From Agrococcus casei LMG 22410 (GTDB taxonomy: Bacteria > Actinomycetota > Actinomycetes > Actinomycetales > Microbacteriaceae), in assembly GCF_900163565.1 (NCBI RefSeq), contig NZ_FUHU01000020.1, forward strand, positions 124,001-188,000: a DNA stretch of 64,000 nucleotides. The letters run 5' to 3'. Every line of letters begins with the position of its first letter. The first letter of the stretch is position 1. The notes below the pieces were generated by a model that was given only the letters and a program-made list of their open reading frames with translations, had not been told where the DNA came from and ran no database searches. Positions 28,439-37,329 of the stretch are shown piece by piece. Both the position numbers and the translations under genes were made by a program.

Positions 28439-29431
28439 GTGCTGATCGCCCAGCGACCCACACTGACCGAGGAGAACATCTCGGAGTACCGCTCGCGCTT
28501 CACTATCGAACCGCTCGAGCCCGGCTTCGGCTACACCCTCGGAAACTCACTCCGCCGCACCCTCCTGTCGTCGATCCCCGGTGCTGCAGTCACCGGAATC
28601 CGCATCGACGGCGTTCTCCACGAGTTCACGACCGTTCAGGGCGTGAAGGAGGACGTGACTGAGATCATCCTCAACATCAAGCAGCTCGTCGTCTCGTCAG
28701 AGCACGACGAGCCGATCGTCGCCTACCTGTCGAAGCAGGGCGAGGGTGTCGTCACGGCCGGAGACATCACTGTCCCCGCCGGTGTCGAGATCCACAACCC
28801 CGAGGCTGTCATCGCACACCTCAACGACAAGGCGAAGTTCCAGCTTGAGCTCACCATCGAGCGCGGCCGCGGCTACGTCTCGGCAGAGCTGAACCGCGCA
28901 TCGTTCGTCGAAGCCGGTTCGATCCCCGTCGACTCGATCTACTCGCCTGTTCTCAAGGTCACCTACCGCGTCGAGGCGACGCGTGCCGGTGAGCGCACTG
29001 ACTTCGACTCGCTCGTCGTCGATGTCGAGAGCAAGCCTTCGATCACGCCGCGCAACGCACTCGCTTCGGCAGGCAAGACGCTCGTCGAGCTGTTCGGCCT
29101 GACGCGCGACCTGAACGCCGCTGCAGAGGGCATCGAGATCGGTCCGGCACCCGCCGAGGCGCAGCTCTCGAGCGAGCTGTCGACTCCGATCGAGGAGCTC
29201 GACCTTTCGGTCCGCTCGTACAACTGCCTCAAGCGCGAGGGCATCAACACGGTGTCCGAGCTCGTGGGACTGAGCGAGACCCAGCTGATGAACATCCGCA
29301 ACTTCGGCCAGAAGTCGGTCGACGAGGTCAAGGACAAGCTCACCGAGCTCGGCCTGAACCTCAAGGACACCGTGCCCGGCTTTGACGGAGCACACTTCTA
29401 CAGCGGATATGACGACGAGGAAAGCCGCTAA
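28439..29431 (+). CDS. rpoA: DNA-directed RNA polymerase subunit alpha
   Basis: 330-residue subunit that nucleates core polymerase assembly and contacts upstream DNA and activators. The N-terminal domain ([31 protein letters not shown]) dimerises; the C-terminal domain with [25 protein letters not shown] and [19 protein letters not shown] binds DNA. The start is GTG at 28439 with GAAAGGA upstream. It is followed by rplQ after 32 bases. Confidence 0.98.
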   Translation: MLIAQRPTLTEENISEYRSRFTIEPLEPGFGYTLGNSLRRTLLSSIPGAAVTGIRIDGVLHEFTTVQGVKEDVTEIILNIKQLVVSSEHDEPIVAYLSKQGEGVVTAGDITVPAGVEIHNPEAVIAHLNDKAKFQLELTIERGRGYVSAELNRASFVEAGSIPVDSIYSPVLKVTYRVEATRAGERTDFDSLVVDVESKPSITPRNALASAGKTLVELFGLTRDLNAAAEGIEIGPAPAEAQLSSELSTPIEELDLSVRSYNCLKREGINTVSELVGLSETQLMNIRNFGQKSVDEVKDKLTELGLNLKDTVPGFDGAHFYSGYDDEESR

Positions 29432-29463
29432 CCGCGGCTGTCGACTGAGAGAGACAACGAATT

Positions 29464-30165
29464 ATGCCTAAGCCCACAAAGGGTCCGCGCCTCGGCGGCG
29501 GTCCGGCGCACGAGCGCCTGATGCTCGCCAACCTGGCCGCTTCCCTGTTCACCCACAAGAGCATCAAGACGACCGAGACCAAGGCCAAGCGCCTGCGTCC
29601 GTTCGCTGAGCGCCTCATCACCTTCGCCAAGCGCGGAGACCTGCACGCACGTCGCCGTGTGCTCCGCGTGATCCACGACCCGTCGGTCGTCCACGTGCTG
29701 TTCACTGAGATCGCACCGCTGGTCGAAGACCGCCCGGGCGGATACACCCGCATCACGAAGCTCGGCTACCGCAAGGGCGACAACGCCTCTGTGGCGCAGA
29801 TCGAGCTCGTCCTCGAGCCGGTCGTCAGCAAGTCGCGTGCAGCGGCTGCTGCCAGCGAAGAGCCCACGACCGAGGTCGAAGAGACCGAGACCGTCGAGAC
29901 AACCGACGCTCCTGCAACTGAAGAGGCTGAGGGCGGCGCTGCCGGCGGTTCAGCTGAGGCAGACGCAGACGGCGGCTACGGCGCCGACTCGGCTGCTCCG
30001 CTCGAAGACGGATCAGCTCCTGAAGGCTTCGACATCAAGGGCAACAAGGACTCCATGAAGTTCCACCGCCCCGATGGCCAGTGGTACGACGCCACTGTCG
30101 CCGAGGTCTGGTTCCGCACGGCTGAGGCTGCCGAAGAGGCTGGCTTCGTCGAGGCGGGCAAGTAG
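29464..30165 (+). CDS. rplQ: 50S ribosomal protein L17 with extra C-terminal domain
   Basis: Large-subunit protein near the tunnel exit. The core [29 protein letters not shown]...[16 protein letters not shown] and [15 protein letters not shown] is normal and ends at about residue 120. The total of 233 residues exceeds that: an acidic Glu/Thr/Ala linker is followed by the 56-residue domain APLEDG...AGFVEAGK (178-233), which also ends L4. The protein stops right after the domain, with TAG directly behind. Terminal gene of the alpha operon; a clear terminator follows. Confidence 0.97.
   Translation: MPKPTKGPRLGGGPAHERLMLANLAASLFTHKSIKTTETKAKRLRPFAERLITFAKRGDLHARRRVLRVIHDPSVVHVLFTEIAPLVEDRPGGYTRITKLGYRKGDNASVAQIELVLEPVVSKSRAAAAASEEPTTEVEETETVETTDAPATEEAEGGAAGGSAEADADGGYGADSAAPLEDGSAPEGFDIKGNKDSMKFHRPDGQWYDATVAEVWFRTAEAAEEAGFVEAGK
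29995..30162 (+). repeat. Coding repeat: extra C-terminal domain in L17 (partner in L4)
   Basis: 168 bases encoding the last 56 residues of L17; the gapless counterpart is at 12713-12880. Ten residue differences are mostly conservative (Tyr/Phe, Val/Ile, Asp/Glu). Conserved aromatic and charged positions (KFHRPDG, VAEVWF) suggest a folded domain, not random tail. Confidence 0.85.
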
Positions 30166-30182
30166 CTCGAATCGCAGAACAG

Positions 30183-30213
30183 GGGGGTCACAGCGCAAGC
30201 TGTGGCCCCCTTT
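30183..30213 (+). terminator. Rho-independent terminator after rplQ
   Basis: GGGGGTCACAGC-GCAA-GCTGTGGCCCCC followed by TTT: 12-bp stem with one wobble pair and a GCAA tetraloop. It closes the alpha operon. Confidence 0.9.
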
Positions 30214-30253
30214 CGCATGCCATCGAGCGCATGTCTGACAGACGGGTTCTCGG

Positions 30254-30267
30254 TACGATGATTCGCA
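30254..30267 (+). promoter_or_regulatory. Candidate -10 element for a leaderless truA transcript
   Basis: TACGAT lies exactly 7 bases before ATG 30267, so transcription would begin at or next to the start codon. No ribosome-binding site precedes that ATG. The same arrangement occurs at glmS. No convincing -35 box is seen. Confidence 0.4.
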
Positions 30268-31112
30268 TGCCCGCCTGTGTCCGCATCCGTCTCGACATTG
30301 CGTACGACGGCACTGACTTCAGCGGATGGGCCAGGCAGCCGGTGCTGCGCACCTGTCAGGGACTTCTCGAGGCTGCGCTCTCGACGGTGCTGCAGCGCGA
30401 GGTCACGGTCACCGTGGCAGGCAGAACGGATGCGGGGGTGCACGCGACAGGGCAGGTCGCGCATTTCGACGCCCCTGAGGGATTCGTGCTCGACGACCGC
30501 CTGCCGCAGCGTCTGAACTCGCTGATGCGCGCATCCGACATCGCCGTGCTCGCCGCGTCTGTCGCGCCTGTCGGGTTCGACGCTCGCTTCAGTGCGATCT
30601 CGCGCAGCTACCGATACCGGCTGCAGTTCGAAGCCCCCAACCCGCTGGTGCGCGACCGCACCTTCTGGCCCCGGCCGCTCGATGCAGACGCCATGCAGCG
30701 GGCCGCAGAGGCGCTGATCGGCCTGAACGACTTCGCCGCCTTCTGCAAGCCGCGCGAGGGAGCCACCACGATCAGGCACCTGCGCGAGTTCTCATGGCAC
30801 GAGGTTGAGACCGACGGCCCCGGGCGCGTGCTCGAGGCTCGCCTGCTTGCCGACGCCTTCTGCCACTCGATGGTGCGCTCGCTCGTCGGAGCCTGCGTCG
30901 CCGTGGGGGAGGGACGGATGAATCTGGCGAAGGCCGAGTCGCTGCTGAGCGAGCGCAAGCGCGTGGGCGGCTTCACGCTCATGCCGCCGCAGGGGCTCGT
31001 GCTGCATGCTGTCGGGTACCCGCCGGAGGGCGAGCTCGAGGCTCAGTCGCGGCGCGCCCGGGCGAAGCGATCTGAAGAAGACGTGCAGAGCGCAGCCCGG
31101 TACGATGCTTGA
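30267..31112 (+). CDS. truA: tRNA pseudouridine synthase A (positions 38-40)
   Basis: Converts U38-U40 of the tRNA anticodon arm to pseudouridine. RIRLDIAYDGTDFSGWARQP is the usual start, the catalytic aspartate is in AGRTDAGVHA, and CHSMVRSLVGACVAVGEGR is the conserved C-terminal motif. About 281 residues. The start could also be ATG 30258 or a farther one; I prefer 30267 since a -10-like element sits 7 bases upstream and the protein then begins near the conserved region. It follows the alpha operon, as in many bacteria. Confidence 0.92.
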   Translation: MPACVRIRLDIAYDGTDFSGWARQPVLRTCQGLLEAALSTVLQREVTVTVAGRTDAGVHATGQVAHFDAPEGFVLDDRLPQRLNSLMRASDIAVLAASVAPVGFDARFSAISRSYRYRLQFEAPNPLVRDRTFWPRPLDADAMQRAAEALIGLNDFAAFCKPREGATTIRHLREFSWHEVETDGPGRVLEARLLADAFCHSMVRSLVGACVAVGEGRMNLAKAESLLSERKRVGGFTLMPPQGLVLHAVGYPPEGELEAQSRRARAKRSEEDVQSAARYDA

Positions 31113-31178
31113 CAGGCCCGTCGCCGATCTGCAGGCGCTCACGTCACCGGCCAGCCATGCACAATCAGGGAGAAAAGT

Positions 31179-32492
31179 GTGAACGAGACCTCGAGCCAGT
31201 TTGCCCAGGCGTTTCGCGGGTACGACAAAGACCAGGTCGATGCCGAGATGCAGCGTCTCCGCGACCAGATCGAGCAGGCGCGCCGCTCTGCGACTGCGAG
31301 CCGCCAGGAGGCCGACGCGCAGATCGAACACCTGACAGAAGACATGGAGGCGGCAGAGTCGCGCATCATGTCGCTGCAGGCAGACGCCGCAGAAGCCGGG
31401 TCGCGTGCGCAGGCAGCTGAGGCTCGCGCCGAGACGCTCGGCCAGGAGGTCATGGACGGCGATGACGAGAACCCCGCGCGCTTCAGCGAGATCCTCAAGG
31501 TCGCCGAAGAGCAGGCGTCGTCGCTGATCGACAACGCCGCGAAGCAGTCTGAGCGCATGATCGAAGACGCCAAGGCGCAGATCGCCAAGCAGCGCAAGCA
31601 GGCCGACGAAGACGCTGAGGCGATCATCGGCGAGGCCAAGCACCAGGAGCAGCAGACGCGCCTGCGCATGGACACCGAGAAGTCGGGCCACGAGGCCGAG
31701 CAGGCCGAGCGCATGACCGTGCTCGAGCAGCGCACGCAGCAGGCCGAGAGCGAGGCGCAGGTCATCGTCGCCGAGGCAGAGCGCGCCACGTCGGCCATGC
31801 GCGCACAGGCGACGCGAGAGACGGATGCGCTGCGCACCGAAGCAGAGCGCATCATGCGCGAGGCGAAAGCGCGTGAGCTTGAGCTCGATGCCGCCGTCAA
31901 GCGCCGTGAAGACGAGGCGCAGCAGGAGTACCTGCGCCTGCATAACCAGGCGATCGCGCACGCCGAGCGCATCACGGCCGACGCCAACGAGAAGGTGCAG
32001 AGCGCGCTGCAGCACGCCAATCACATCGCCGATCAGTCGCAGTCGTTCGAAGACCTCGCTCGTGCTCAGGCGAAGCACACCGAGGCGAGTGCTATCGCGA
32101 AGTCGAACGGCATCCTCTCTGAGGCTCAGACTCGCGCGCAGTCGATCATCGACAACGTGCTCGGCCACTCGAAGGAGATGCTGCGCGACGCAGAAGACCG
32201 CCAGCGCACGCTTCGCTACCAGCAGCAGCAGATCACCGGCTTCGTCGCCGAGATGAACTCGCTCATGAAGATCGCAGAAGCCGCGCGCATCCCGGTCGAA
32301 GACGAAGAGGCCGCTGACGAGACCGACGTCGACGAGGCCCCCGTGTTCGGCGACGACGTGCCCGAGACCGAGATCGAAGACGACCGCGAGCAGGTCGACC
32401 CCGTCGAGGTGTCGTTCGGCGAGGCGGATGTGCTGGTCGTCGACGAAGAGGCAACCGACGCCGAGATCGTCGAAGAAGAAGAAGAGAAGTAG
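31179..32492 (+). CDS. DivIVA-domain coiled-coil protein
   Basis: 437 residues, nearly all predicted helix. The N-terminus SQFAQAFRGYDKDQVDAEMQRLRDQIEQA matches the membrane-binding DivIVA motif (F...RGYD..QVD). It continues as a long Ala/Glu/Gln/Arg coiled coil (roughly 20-390) and ends in a very acidic tail (EEEEEK). Related actinobacterial proteins mark curved membranes and the cell poles and organise wall growth. It is longer than Wag31-type DivIVA, so it may be an additional pole or scaffold factor like Scy/FilP. GTG start with GGGAG upstream. It sits 66 bases after truA. Confidence 0.78.
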   Translation: MNETSSQFAQAFRGYDKDQVDAEMQRLRDQIEQARRSATASRQEADAQIEHLTEDMEAAESRIMSLQADAAEAGSRAQAAEARAETLGQEVMDGDDENPARFSEILKVAEEQASSLIDNAAKQSERMIEDAKAQIAKQRKQADEDAEAIIGEAKHQEQQTRLRMDTEKSGHEAEQAERMTVLEQRTQQAESEAQVIVAEAERATSAMRAQATRETDALRTEAERIMREAKARELELDAAVKRREDEAQQEYLRLHNQAIAHAERITADANEKVQSALQHANHIADQSQSFEDLARAQAKHTEASAIAKSNGILSEAQTRAQSIIDNVLGHSKEMLRDAEDRQRTLRYQQQQITGFVAEMNSLMKIAEAARIPVEDEEAADETDVDEAPVFGDDVPETEIEDDREQVDPVEVSFGEADVLVVDEEATDAEIVEEEEEK

Positions 32493-32566
32493 CGCCTCGC
32501 ACGCCGAGTGAGTCGGCTGTGCGCTCGGTCGGGCGTGCTTTCAGGGTGGGCTGATTGACTCGGCGC

Positions 32567-33142
32567 ATGTCTGCCACTGCCCGAAAGAGCCGTGTCCTCT
32601 CGATCTTGATGATCGTGCTCGGGCCGCTGGTCATGCTGCTGTCGCCGGTGCCAGGAGGCATTGGCTTCGCGTCAATGGCACTGACTTCATTCGCGATCGA
32701 CCTCGACGGTGCCTCGGTCGACGACCAGCCGCCGTGGCTCACTGAGCCCCAGACATCCGTCACGCTGTTCGCCGACGCTTCAGAGCTGCCGCCAGCTGAG
32801 GCATGTGTCGTGACCTCGCCGTCGGGTGCCTCGGTGCCGGTCTCGGGCAAGGGTCTCCCCGGCATCTCGCACACTGACAGCGGCGTCTCGTATGAGGCGT
32901 TCGCCCAGTTCGAGGCGACAGAACAGGGCGAGCACGCTGTCGACTGCGCGGATGCGAACACCGAGGTGTACGCGCAGAGCGGGCTGGCGGAGGCAAGCCA
33001 GACGATGAACACCCTGTTCGTCGTCTCTGCTGTCATCTTCGCCTTGGGGCTGGCGCTGCTGGTTCTGGGCATCGTGCTGCTGGTGCGCGTGAACCGACAC
33101 AACCGCGCTGTCATCCCGCAGGCGGACAATGCGCGCACATGA
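32567..33142 (+). CDS. Membrane protein with two TM segments, unknown function (tandem copy 1)
   Basis: 191 residues: a basic N-terminus (SATARKSRV), TM1 (about residues 9-40, ILMIVLGPLVMLLSPVPGG), an external domain of about 100 residues, TM2 (about 145-170, TLFVVSAVIFALGLALLVLGI) and a short basic cytoplasmic tail. I do not recognise the family. The next gene has the same architecture with weak similarity, so the two probably arose by duplication and may act together. ATG 32567 is preferred over the TTG four codons earlier. Confidence 0.7.
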   Translation: MSATARKSRVLSILMIVLGPLVMLLSPVPGGIGFASMALTSFAIDLDGASVDDQPPWLTEPQTSVTLFADASELPPAEACVVTSPSGASVPVSGKGLPGISHTDSGVSYEAFAQFEATEQGEHAVDCADANTEVYAQSGLAEASQTMNTLFVVSAVIFALGLALLVLGIVLLVRVNRHNRAVIPQADNART

Positions 33143-33178
33143 GCCTGGCAGGCCTGCAGGCCTGGTTGACTGCCAGAC

Positions 33179-33742
33179 ATGGCACAACAGCAAACGGTTC
33201 GCCGCAACAACTCACTTCTCGTGGCCGGCGTCGTCTTGCTGGCTCTCGGAGTGTTCGGCGGACTCGTCGGAGGCGGCGCCGCCGCAATTGCCACATTGCT
33301 TGCTGCACCGGCGTACAGCTCAGGTGAACTGCCGGCCGAGATAGAAGTCGACGGCGGCGTCGTGGTCGAGATCTGGGTGCCCGCTGACACTCGTGGCTTC
33401 GACCCGCTGCGCTGTGCGTACGACGAGACGGTAGGCACGACGCTCGACGTGCAGCCCGCATCCGACCCTGCCCAGATGACATATTTCGACAAGCGGTGGG
33501 CGCTCGCGTCTGAAATCGTTCCGGCTGAGCACACCACGATGTATGTCGAGTGCTCAGCGCTGGGCGCTGACGTGCTGCTGATTGATCGCGGCGCCGCCGA
33601 CGGTGCGAGCGACGCGCGCCTGGTCGTTAAGCTCGTCGTTCCGGCGCTGCTGGTGGCCGGGGCAGTGCTCATGATCATGCACTTCAACCGGCGGCGGTCG
33701 TCGACAGCAGGCGACGCCAGGTCACCAGAAGCCGGGATGTGA
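33179..33742 (+). CDS. Membrane protein with two TM segments, unknown function (tandem copy 2)
   Basis: 187 residues: N-terminal AQQQTVRRNN, TM1 (LLVAGVVLLALGVFGGLVGGG), external domain of about 110 residues with two cysteines (CAYDETVG, YVECSALG) that could form a disulfide, TM2 (LVVKLVVPALLVAGAVLMIM) and a basic tail (HFNRRRSS). Same layout as the preceding gene, which also has two cysteines in its external part. Not recognised. The stop codon lies inside the start of the family 2 palindrome. Confidence 0.7.
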   Translation: MAQQQTVRRNNSLLVAGVVLLALGVFGGLVGGGAAAIATLLAAPAYSSGELPAEIEVDGGVVVEIWVPADTRGFDPLRCAYDETVGTTLDVQPASDPAQMTYFDKRWALASEIVPAEHTTMYVECSALGADVLLIDRGAADGASDARLVVKLVVPALLVAGAVLMIMHFNRRRSSTAGDARSPEAGM

Positions 33743-33805
33743 CGAGAAGCCGCGAAATCTGCGGTGTTTGGTGCGCGGATGCGCGAATCACGGTTTCTCG
33801 TGCAC
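33739..33805. repeat. Palindromic dispersed repeat, family 2, copy 2
   Basis: 67 bases with outer arms GTGACGAGAA / TTCTCGTGCAC and an inner GCGCGGATGCGCG. It is inverted relative to the copy at 10508. Located between the tandem membrane-protein genes and the rplM promoter, overlapping the stop codon of the second. It may also end that transcript. Confidence 0.6.
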
Positions 33806-33835
33806 GCGTGAAGGGCGAGGCGACGCGCCGCAGTG

Positions 33836-33865
33836 TTGTGCAGCAGACAGCAAAGCCGGTAGAGT
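33836..33865 (+). promoter_or_regulatory. Promoter of rplM-rpsI
   Basis: TTGTGC, 18-base spacer, TAGAGT. It leaves a leader of about 125 bases before rplM, typical for ribosomal operons. Confidence 0.65.
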
Positions 33866-33994
33866 ATCCCCTTGGTGCGCTTTTGCCAGTGCGCCAGCAA
33901 GGAACCCTCCACCGGAAGATTCCCCGGGCATCGCCCAGAGAATGTTCATCGGAGCGGGATTCACGACCATTTCCTATCGACTAGTGAGGCAACT

Positions 33995-34441
33995 ATGACT
34001 CGCACGTACTCGCCCAAGGCGAGCGACGTCCAGCATGACTGGGTTGTTATTGACGCAACCGACGTCGTGCTCGGCCGCCTGGCCAGCCACGCAGCAACGC
34101 TCCTGCGCGGCAAGCACAAAGCAACGTTCTCGAACCACATGGACATGGGTGACTTCGTCATCGTCGTCAACGCCGACAAGGTCGCGCTGACTGGCCAGAA
34201 GCTCGCCAAGAAGGTTGCATACCGCCACTCGGGTTACCCGGGCGGCCTCAAGGCAACCGGCTACGCCGAGCTGCTCGAGAAGCACCCGACGCGCGCCGTC
34301 GAGATTGCCATCCGCGGCATGCTCCCCAAGAACAAGCTGGGCAGCGCTCAGATCAAGAAGCTCAAGGTCTATGCAGGCGCTGAGCACCCGCACGCTGCAC
34401 AGCAGCCGACTGCGTACACCTTCGACCAGGTTGCTCAGTAG
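33995..34441 (+). CDS. rplM: 50S ribosomal protein L13
   Basis: 148-residue early assembly protein. [42 protein letters not shown] and [24 protein letters not shown] are hallmark stretches. The open frame extends upstream into the leader, but ATG 33995 gives the conserved N-terminus. Paired with rpsI 17 bases downstream, as in most bacteria. Confidence 0.98.
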   Translation: MTRTYSPKASDVQHDWVVIDATDVVLGRLASHAATLLRGKHKATFSNHMDMGDFVIVVNADKVALTGQKLAKKVAYRHSGYPGGLKATGYAELLEKHPTRAVEIAIRGMLPKNKLGSAQIKKLKVYAGAEHPHAAQQPTAYTFDQVAQ

Positions 34442-34458
34442 GGCCAGGAAGGATAATC

Positions 34459-34935
34459 ATGGCTGAAATTCAGGATTCCATCGACCCTCAGACCTTCACG
34501 ACCGAGTCGCCCGAGCAGGAGGCCCCCAAGGCTCCTCGCGTGGTGAACATCGGCGGCAAGGGCCTCGGACGCCGCAAGCAGGCAATCGCACGCGTGCGCC
34601 TCGTTCCCGGCACCGGCAAGTACTCGGTCAACGGCCGCACCCTTGAGGAGTACTTCCCCAACAAGCTGCACCAGCAGCTGATCAACGACCCGTTCACGCT
34701 CCTCGAGCTGGCCGGAAGCTACGACGTCATCACGCGCATCTCGGGCGGCGGACCCTCGGGACAGGCCGGCGCACTGCGTCTCGGCATCGCCCGTGCGCTC
34801 AACGAGATCGACGTCGACAACAACCGTGCACCCCTCAAGAAGGCCGGCTTCCTGTCGCGTGACGCTCGCGTCATCGAGCGCAAGAAGGCTGGTCTCAAGA
34901 AGGCCCGCAAGGCGCCTCAGTACTCGAAGCGCTAA
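34459..34935 (+). CDS. rpsI: 30S ribosomal protein S9
   Basis: 158 residues. The core starts at about residue 37 ([30 protein letters not shown]) and ends with the P-site tRNA-contacting [12 protein letters not shown]. The first 30 residues are an acidic, Pro-rich extension ([22 protein letters not shown]), common in actinobacteria. Six bases separate it from glmM, which suggests co-transcription. Confidence 0.97.
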   Translation: MAEIQDSIDPQTFTTESPEQEAPKAPRVVNIGGKGLGRRKQAIARVRLVPGTGKYSVNGRTLEEYFPNKLHQQLINDPFTLLELAGSYDVITRISGGGPSGQAGALRLGIARALNEIDVDNNRAPLKKAGFLSRDARVIERKKAGLKKARKAPQYSKR

Positions 34936-34941
34936 TCAGCG

Positions 34942-36288
34942 ATGTCGCGGCTGTTCGGAACGGACGGCGTACGCGGCCTTGCAGGAAGCGATATCACAGC
35001 AGAACTCGCGATGTCGCTCGCACAGGGCGCCGCGGTCGTGCTCGGGCGTGAAGCCCGGCAGGCCGATCGGCGCCCTGTCGCTGTAATTGCAAGGGACCCG
35101 CGCGTCTCCGGTGACTTCATCAGCGCATCCGTCGCTGCTGGCCTTGCTGCCAGCGGTGTCGATGTGCAAGACGCGGGCGTCATTCCGACACCTGCCGCGG
35201 CGTTCCTCGTGGCCGACCTCGGCGCAGACTTCGGCGTCATGGTGTCGGCTTCGCACAACCCCGCTCCCGACAACGGCATCAAGTTCTTCGCGCGCGGCGG
35301 CGTCAAGCTCGCCGACGAGATCGAGAACGAGATCGAAGTAGCCATGGGTGAGAAGCCCATTCGCGCGGTCGCCGGTGACGTGGGGCGGATCGACCGCTTT
35401 GCTGATGCTGAAGACCGATACGTCGTGCACCTGCTCTCGACGCTCGACGTCAGCCTTGGTGGGCTGCACGTTGTTCTCGACTGCGCCCACGGAGCTGCCA
35501 GCGGCATCAGCCCAGATGCATTCGCGGATGCGGGGGCCCGGGTCACAGTGATCGGCAACGATCCCGACGGGGTCAACATCAACCGCGATGTCGGCTCAAC
35601 GCATCTGCAGCTGTTGCAACAGACGGTGAAAGACGTTGGTGCCGACCTCGGCATCGCCCATGACGGCGACGCTGACCGGTGCCTGGCAGTAGACGCCGAC
35701 GGCAACATCGTCGACGGTGATCAGATCATGGCGATCCTCGCGGTCTCTTCCAAGCGACGGGGACTACTGAAAGACAACACGCTTGTCGCCACGGTCATGT
35801 CAAACCTTGGCCTGCGCGTTGCAATGGAAGAACACGACATCGAGATGGTGCAGACGAAGGTGGGCGACCGCTACGTACTGCAGGCTCTTAACGCATCTGG
35901 CCTCTCGCTCGGTGGCGAACAGTCGGGCCACATCATCTTCACCGATGCGGCGACAACAGGAGACGGTGTTCTGACCGGTCTCCAGATCGCAGCCGAGATG
36001 GCTCGCACCGGCAAGTCGCTTGCAGAACTGGCCAGCGTCATGACGGTGTACCCGCAGGTGCTCGTCAACGTCACCGGCGTCGACCGACTCGGGCTTGCCG
36101 GCGACACCGAGATCGACCGTCACGCAGCGAAGATTGAGGCAGAGCTCGGCGACACCGGGCGTGTGCTGCTCAGGCCTTCGGGCACCGAGAACGTCATTCG
36201 CGTCATGGTCGAAGCTGCCGATGAGCTGCACGCCAAGGCGGCAGCCGACGAGCTCGCAGAGCTGATCAAGGTTCGCCTGGGCGAGTGA
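34942..36288 (+). CDS. glmM: Phosphoglucosamine mutase
   Basis: Converts glucosamine 6-phosphate to glucosamine 1-phosphate on the way to UDP-GlcNAc. 448 residues. [15 protein letters not shown] start, phosphoserine loop [18 protein letters not shown], metal loop DGDADRC, sugar loop GGEQSGHI, and phosphate-binding [12 protein letters not shown] are all present. It follows rpsI in the same operon and starts the series of cell-wall genes. GlmS at 57.5 kb supplies its substrate. Confidence 0.97.
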   Translation: MSRLFGTDGVRGLAGSDITAELAMSLAQGAAVVLGREARQADRRPVAVIARDPRVSGDFISASVAAGLAASGVDVQDAGVIPTPAAAFLVADLGADFGVMVSASHNPAPDNGIKFFARGGVKLADEIENEIEVAMGEKPIRAVAGDVGRIDRFADAEDRYVVHLLSTLDVSLGGLHVVLDCAHGAASGISPDAFADAGARVTVIGNDPDGVNINRDVGSTHLQLLQQTVKDVGADLGIAHDGDADRCLAVDADGNIVDGDQIMAILAVSSKRRGLLKDNTLVATVMSNLGLRVAMEEHDIEMVQTKVGDRYVLQALNASGLSLGGEQSGHIIFTDAATTGDGVLTGLQIAAEMARTGKSLAELASVMTVYPQVLVNVTGVDRLGLAGDTEIDRHAAKIEAELGDTGRVLLRPSGTENVIRVMVEAADELHAKAAADELAELIKVRLGE

Positions 36289-36325
36289 TTCGCATCGTGT
36301 CTGCACCCGTGTCAGGATTGCTGCC

Positions 36326-37327
36326 ATGAACCGTCACGCTGCCGTCAAGCGCGGCCGCGTCAGCAAGGTCCTCTGGGTTCTGCTGGGCGTGGCGGTTGTG
36401 CTTGCGATTGCGATCGCGGCACTGCTGGTCCGGTTGAACTCGTCCTTCGAGAATGTGCAGACCATGGAGTCTGCGTTCCCCGATGACGCAGATCGACCGG
36501 TCGCGGCCGAATCTGAGTCCGGCAGCCCGATCAACATTCTGCTTCTCGGCACTGACTCGCGCGAGACCGGGCAAGACTTGCTCGACAATCTCGGTGACCG
36601 CGCCGACGCCATCCTGGTGGCGCACATCCCGCCCGACCGCGAGAGTGTGCAGATCATGTCGATCATGCGCGACTCGTGGGTCGACATCCCCGGTCACGGT
36701 GAGAACAAAGTCAATGCCGCCCTCGCCCTCGGCGGCGTCTCGCTCATGGTGCAGACGATTGAGGGCATGATTGATCAGCGCATCGACCACGTCGGAGTCA
36801 TCGACTTCGAGGGCTTCAAGGGGCTCACAGAAGAGCTCGGCGGCGTCACGCTCAACAACGATCAGGCGTTCACGACCAATGCCGGCGAATCCTTTGAGCA
36901 GGGAGAGATTACGATCGACGATGGTGATGCGGCGTTGGCGTACGTGCGCGAGCGTATGGCGTTCGAAGACGGCGACTATCAGCGCGTACACAACCAGCAG
37001 GCGTTTATGCGCGGGGCGCTCAACGGCATCTTGTCGCCGAGTGTGCTTTCGAATCCGCTCAAAATATCAAGCATTGTCGACAGCCTAGGGCCGCACATGG
37101 CTACAACAGACACGCTGTCCACGACACAGATGGCGAGCCTCGGTGCGTCGCTCGTCTCGGCAAGTGGCGGTAAGCCGCAGATGCAGACATTCACGCTTCC
37201 CACGGCCGGCACGGGCATGATCGGCGATCAGTCGGTCGTGCATGTCGACTGGGATCAGCTCGAGATCATCAGCGAGGCGTTTGCAGAAGACAGCATGTCG
37301 AACTTCACACCACCTCCTCCGCGGTAA
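36326..37327 (+). CDS. LytR-CpsA-Psr (LCP) family glycopolymer ligase
   Basis: Membrane-anchored enzyme of the type that transfers undecaprenyl-linked polymers onto peptidoglycan. 333 residues: basic N-terminus, one TM helix (about 15-36, VLWVLLGVAVVLAIAIAALLV), then the LCP domain from about residue 67 (INILLLGTDSR), with DAILVAHIPPDRESVQIMSIMRDSWVDIPGHG, KVNAALALGG and ALAYVRERM...DYQRVHNQQ, whose Arg and Asp residues bind pyrophosphate. First gene of the polysaccharide locus, so it probably attaches that polymer to the wall. The Pro-rich end (FTPPPPR) is unremarkable. Confidence 0.9.
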   Translation: MNRHAAVKRGRVSKVLWVLLGVAVVLAIAIAALLVRLNSSFENVQTMESAFPDDADRPVAAESESGSPINILLLGTDSRETGQDLLDNLGDRADAILVAHIPPDRESVQIMSIMRDSWVDIPGHGENKVNAALALGGVSLMVQTIEGMIDQRIDHVGVIDFEGFKGLTEELGGVTLNNDQAFTTNAGESFEQGEITIDDGDAALAYVRERMAFEDGDYQRVHNQQAFMRGALNGILSPSVLSNPLKISSIVDSLGPHMATTDTLSTTQMASLGASLVSASGGKPQMQTFTLPTAGTGMIGDQSVVHVDWDQLEIISEAFAEDSMSNFTPPPPR

Positions 37328-37329
37328 TT

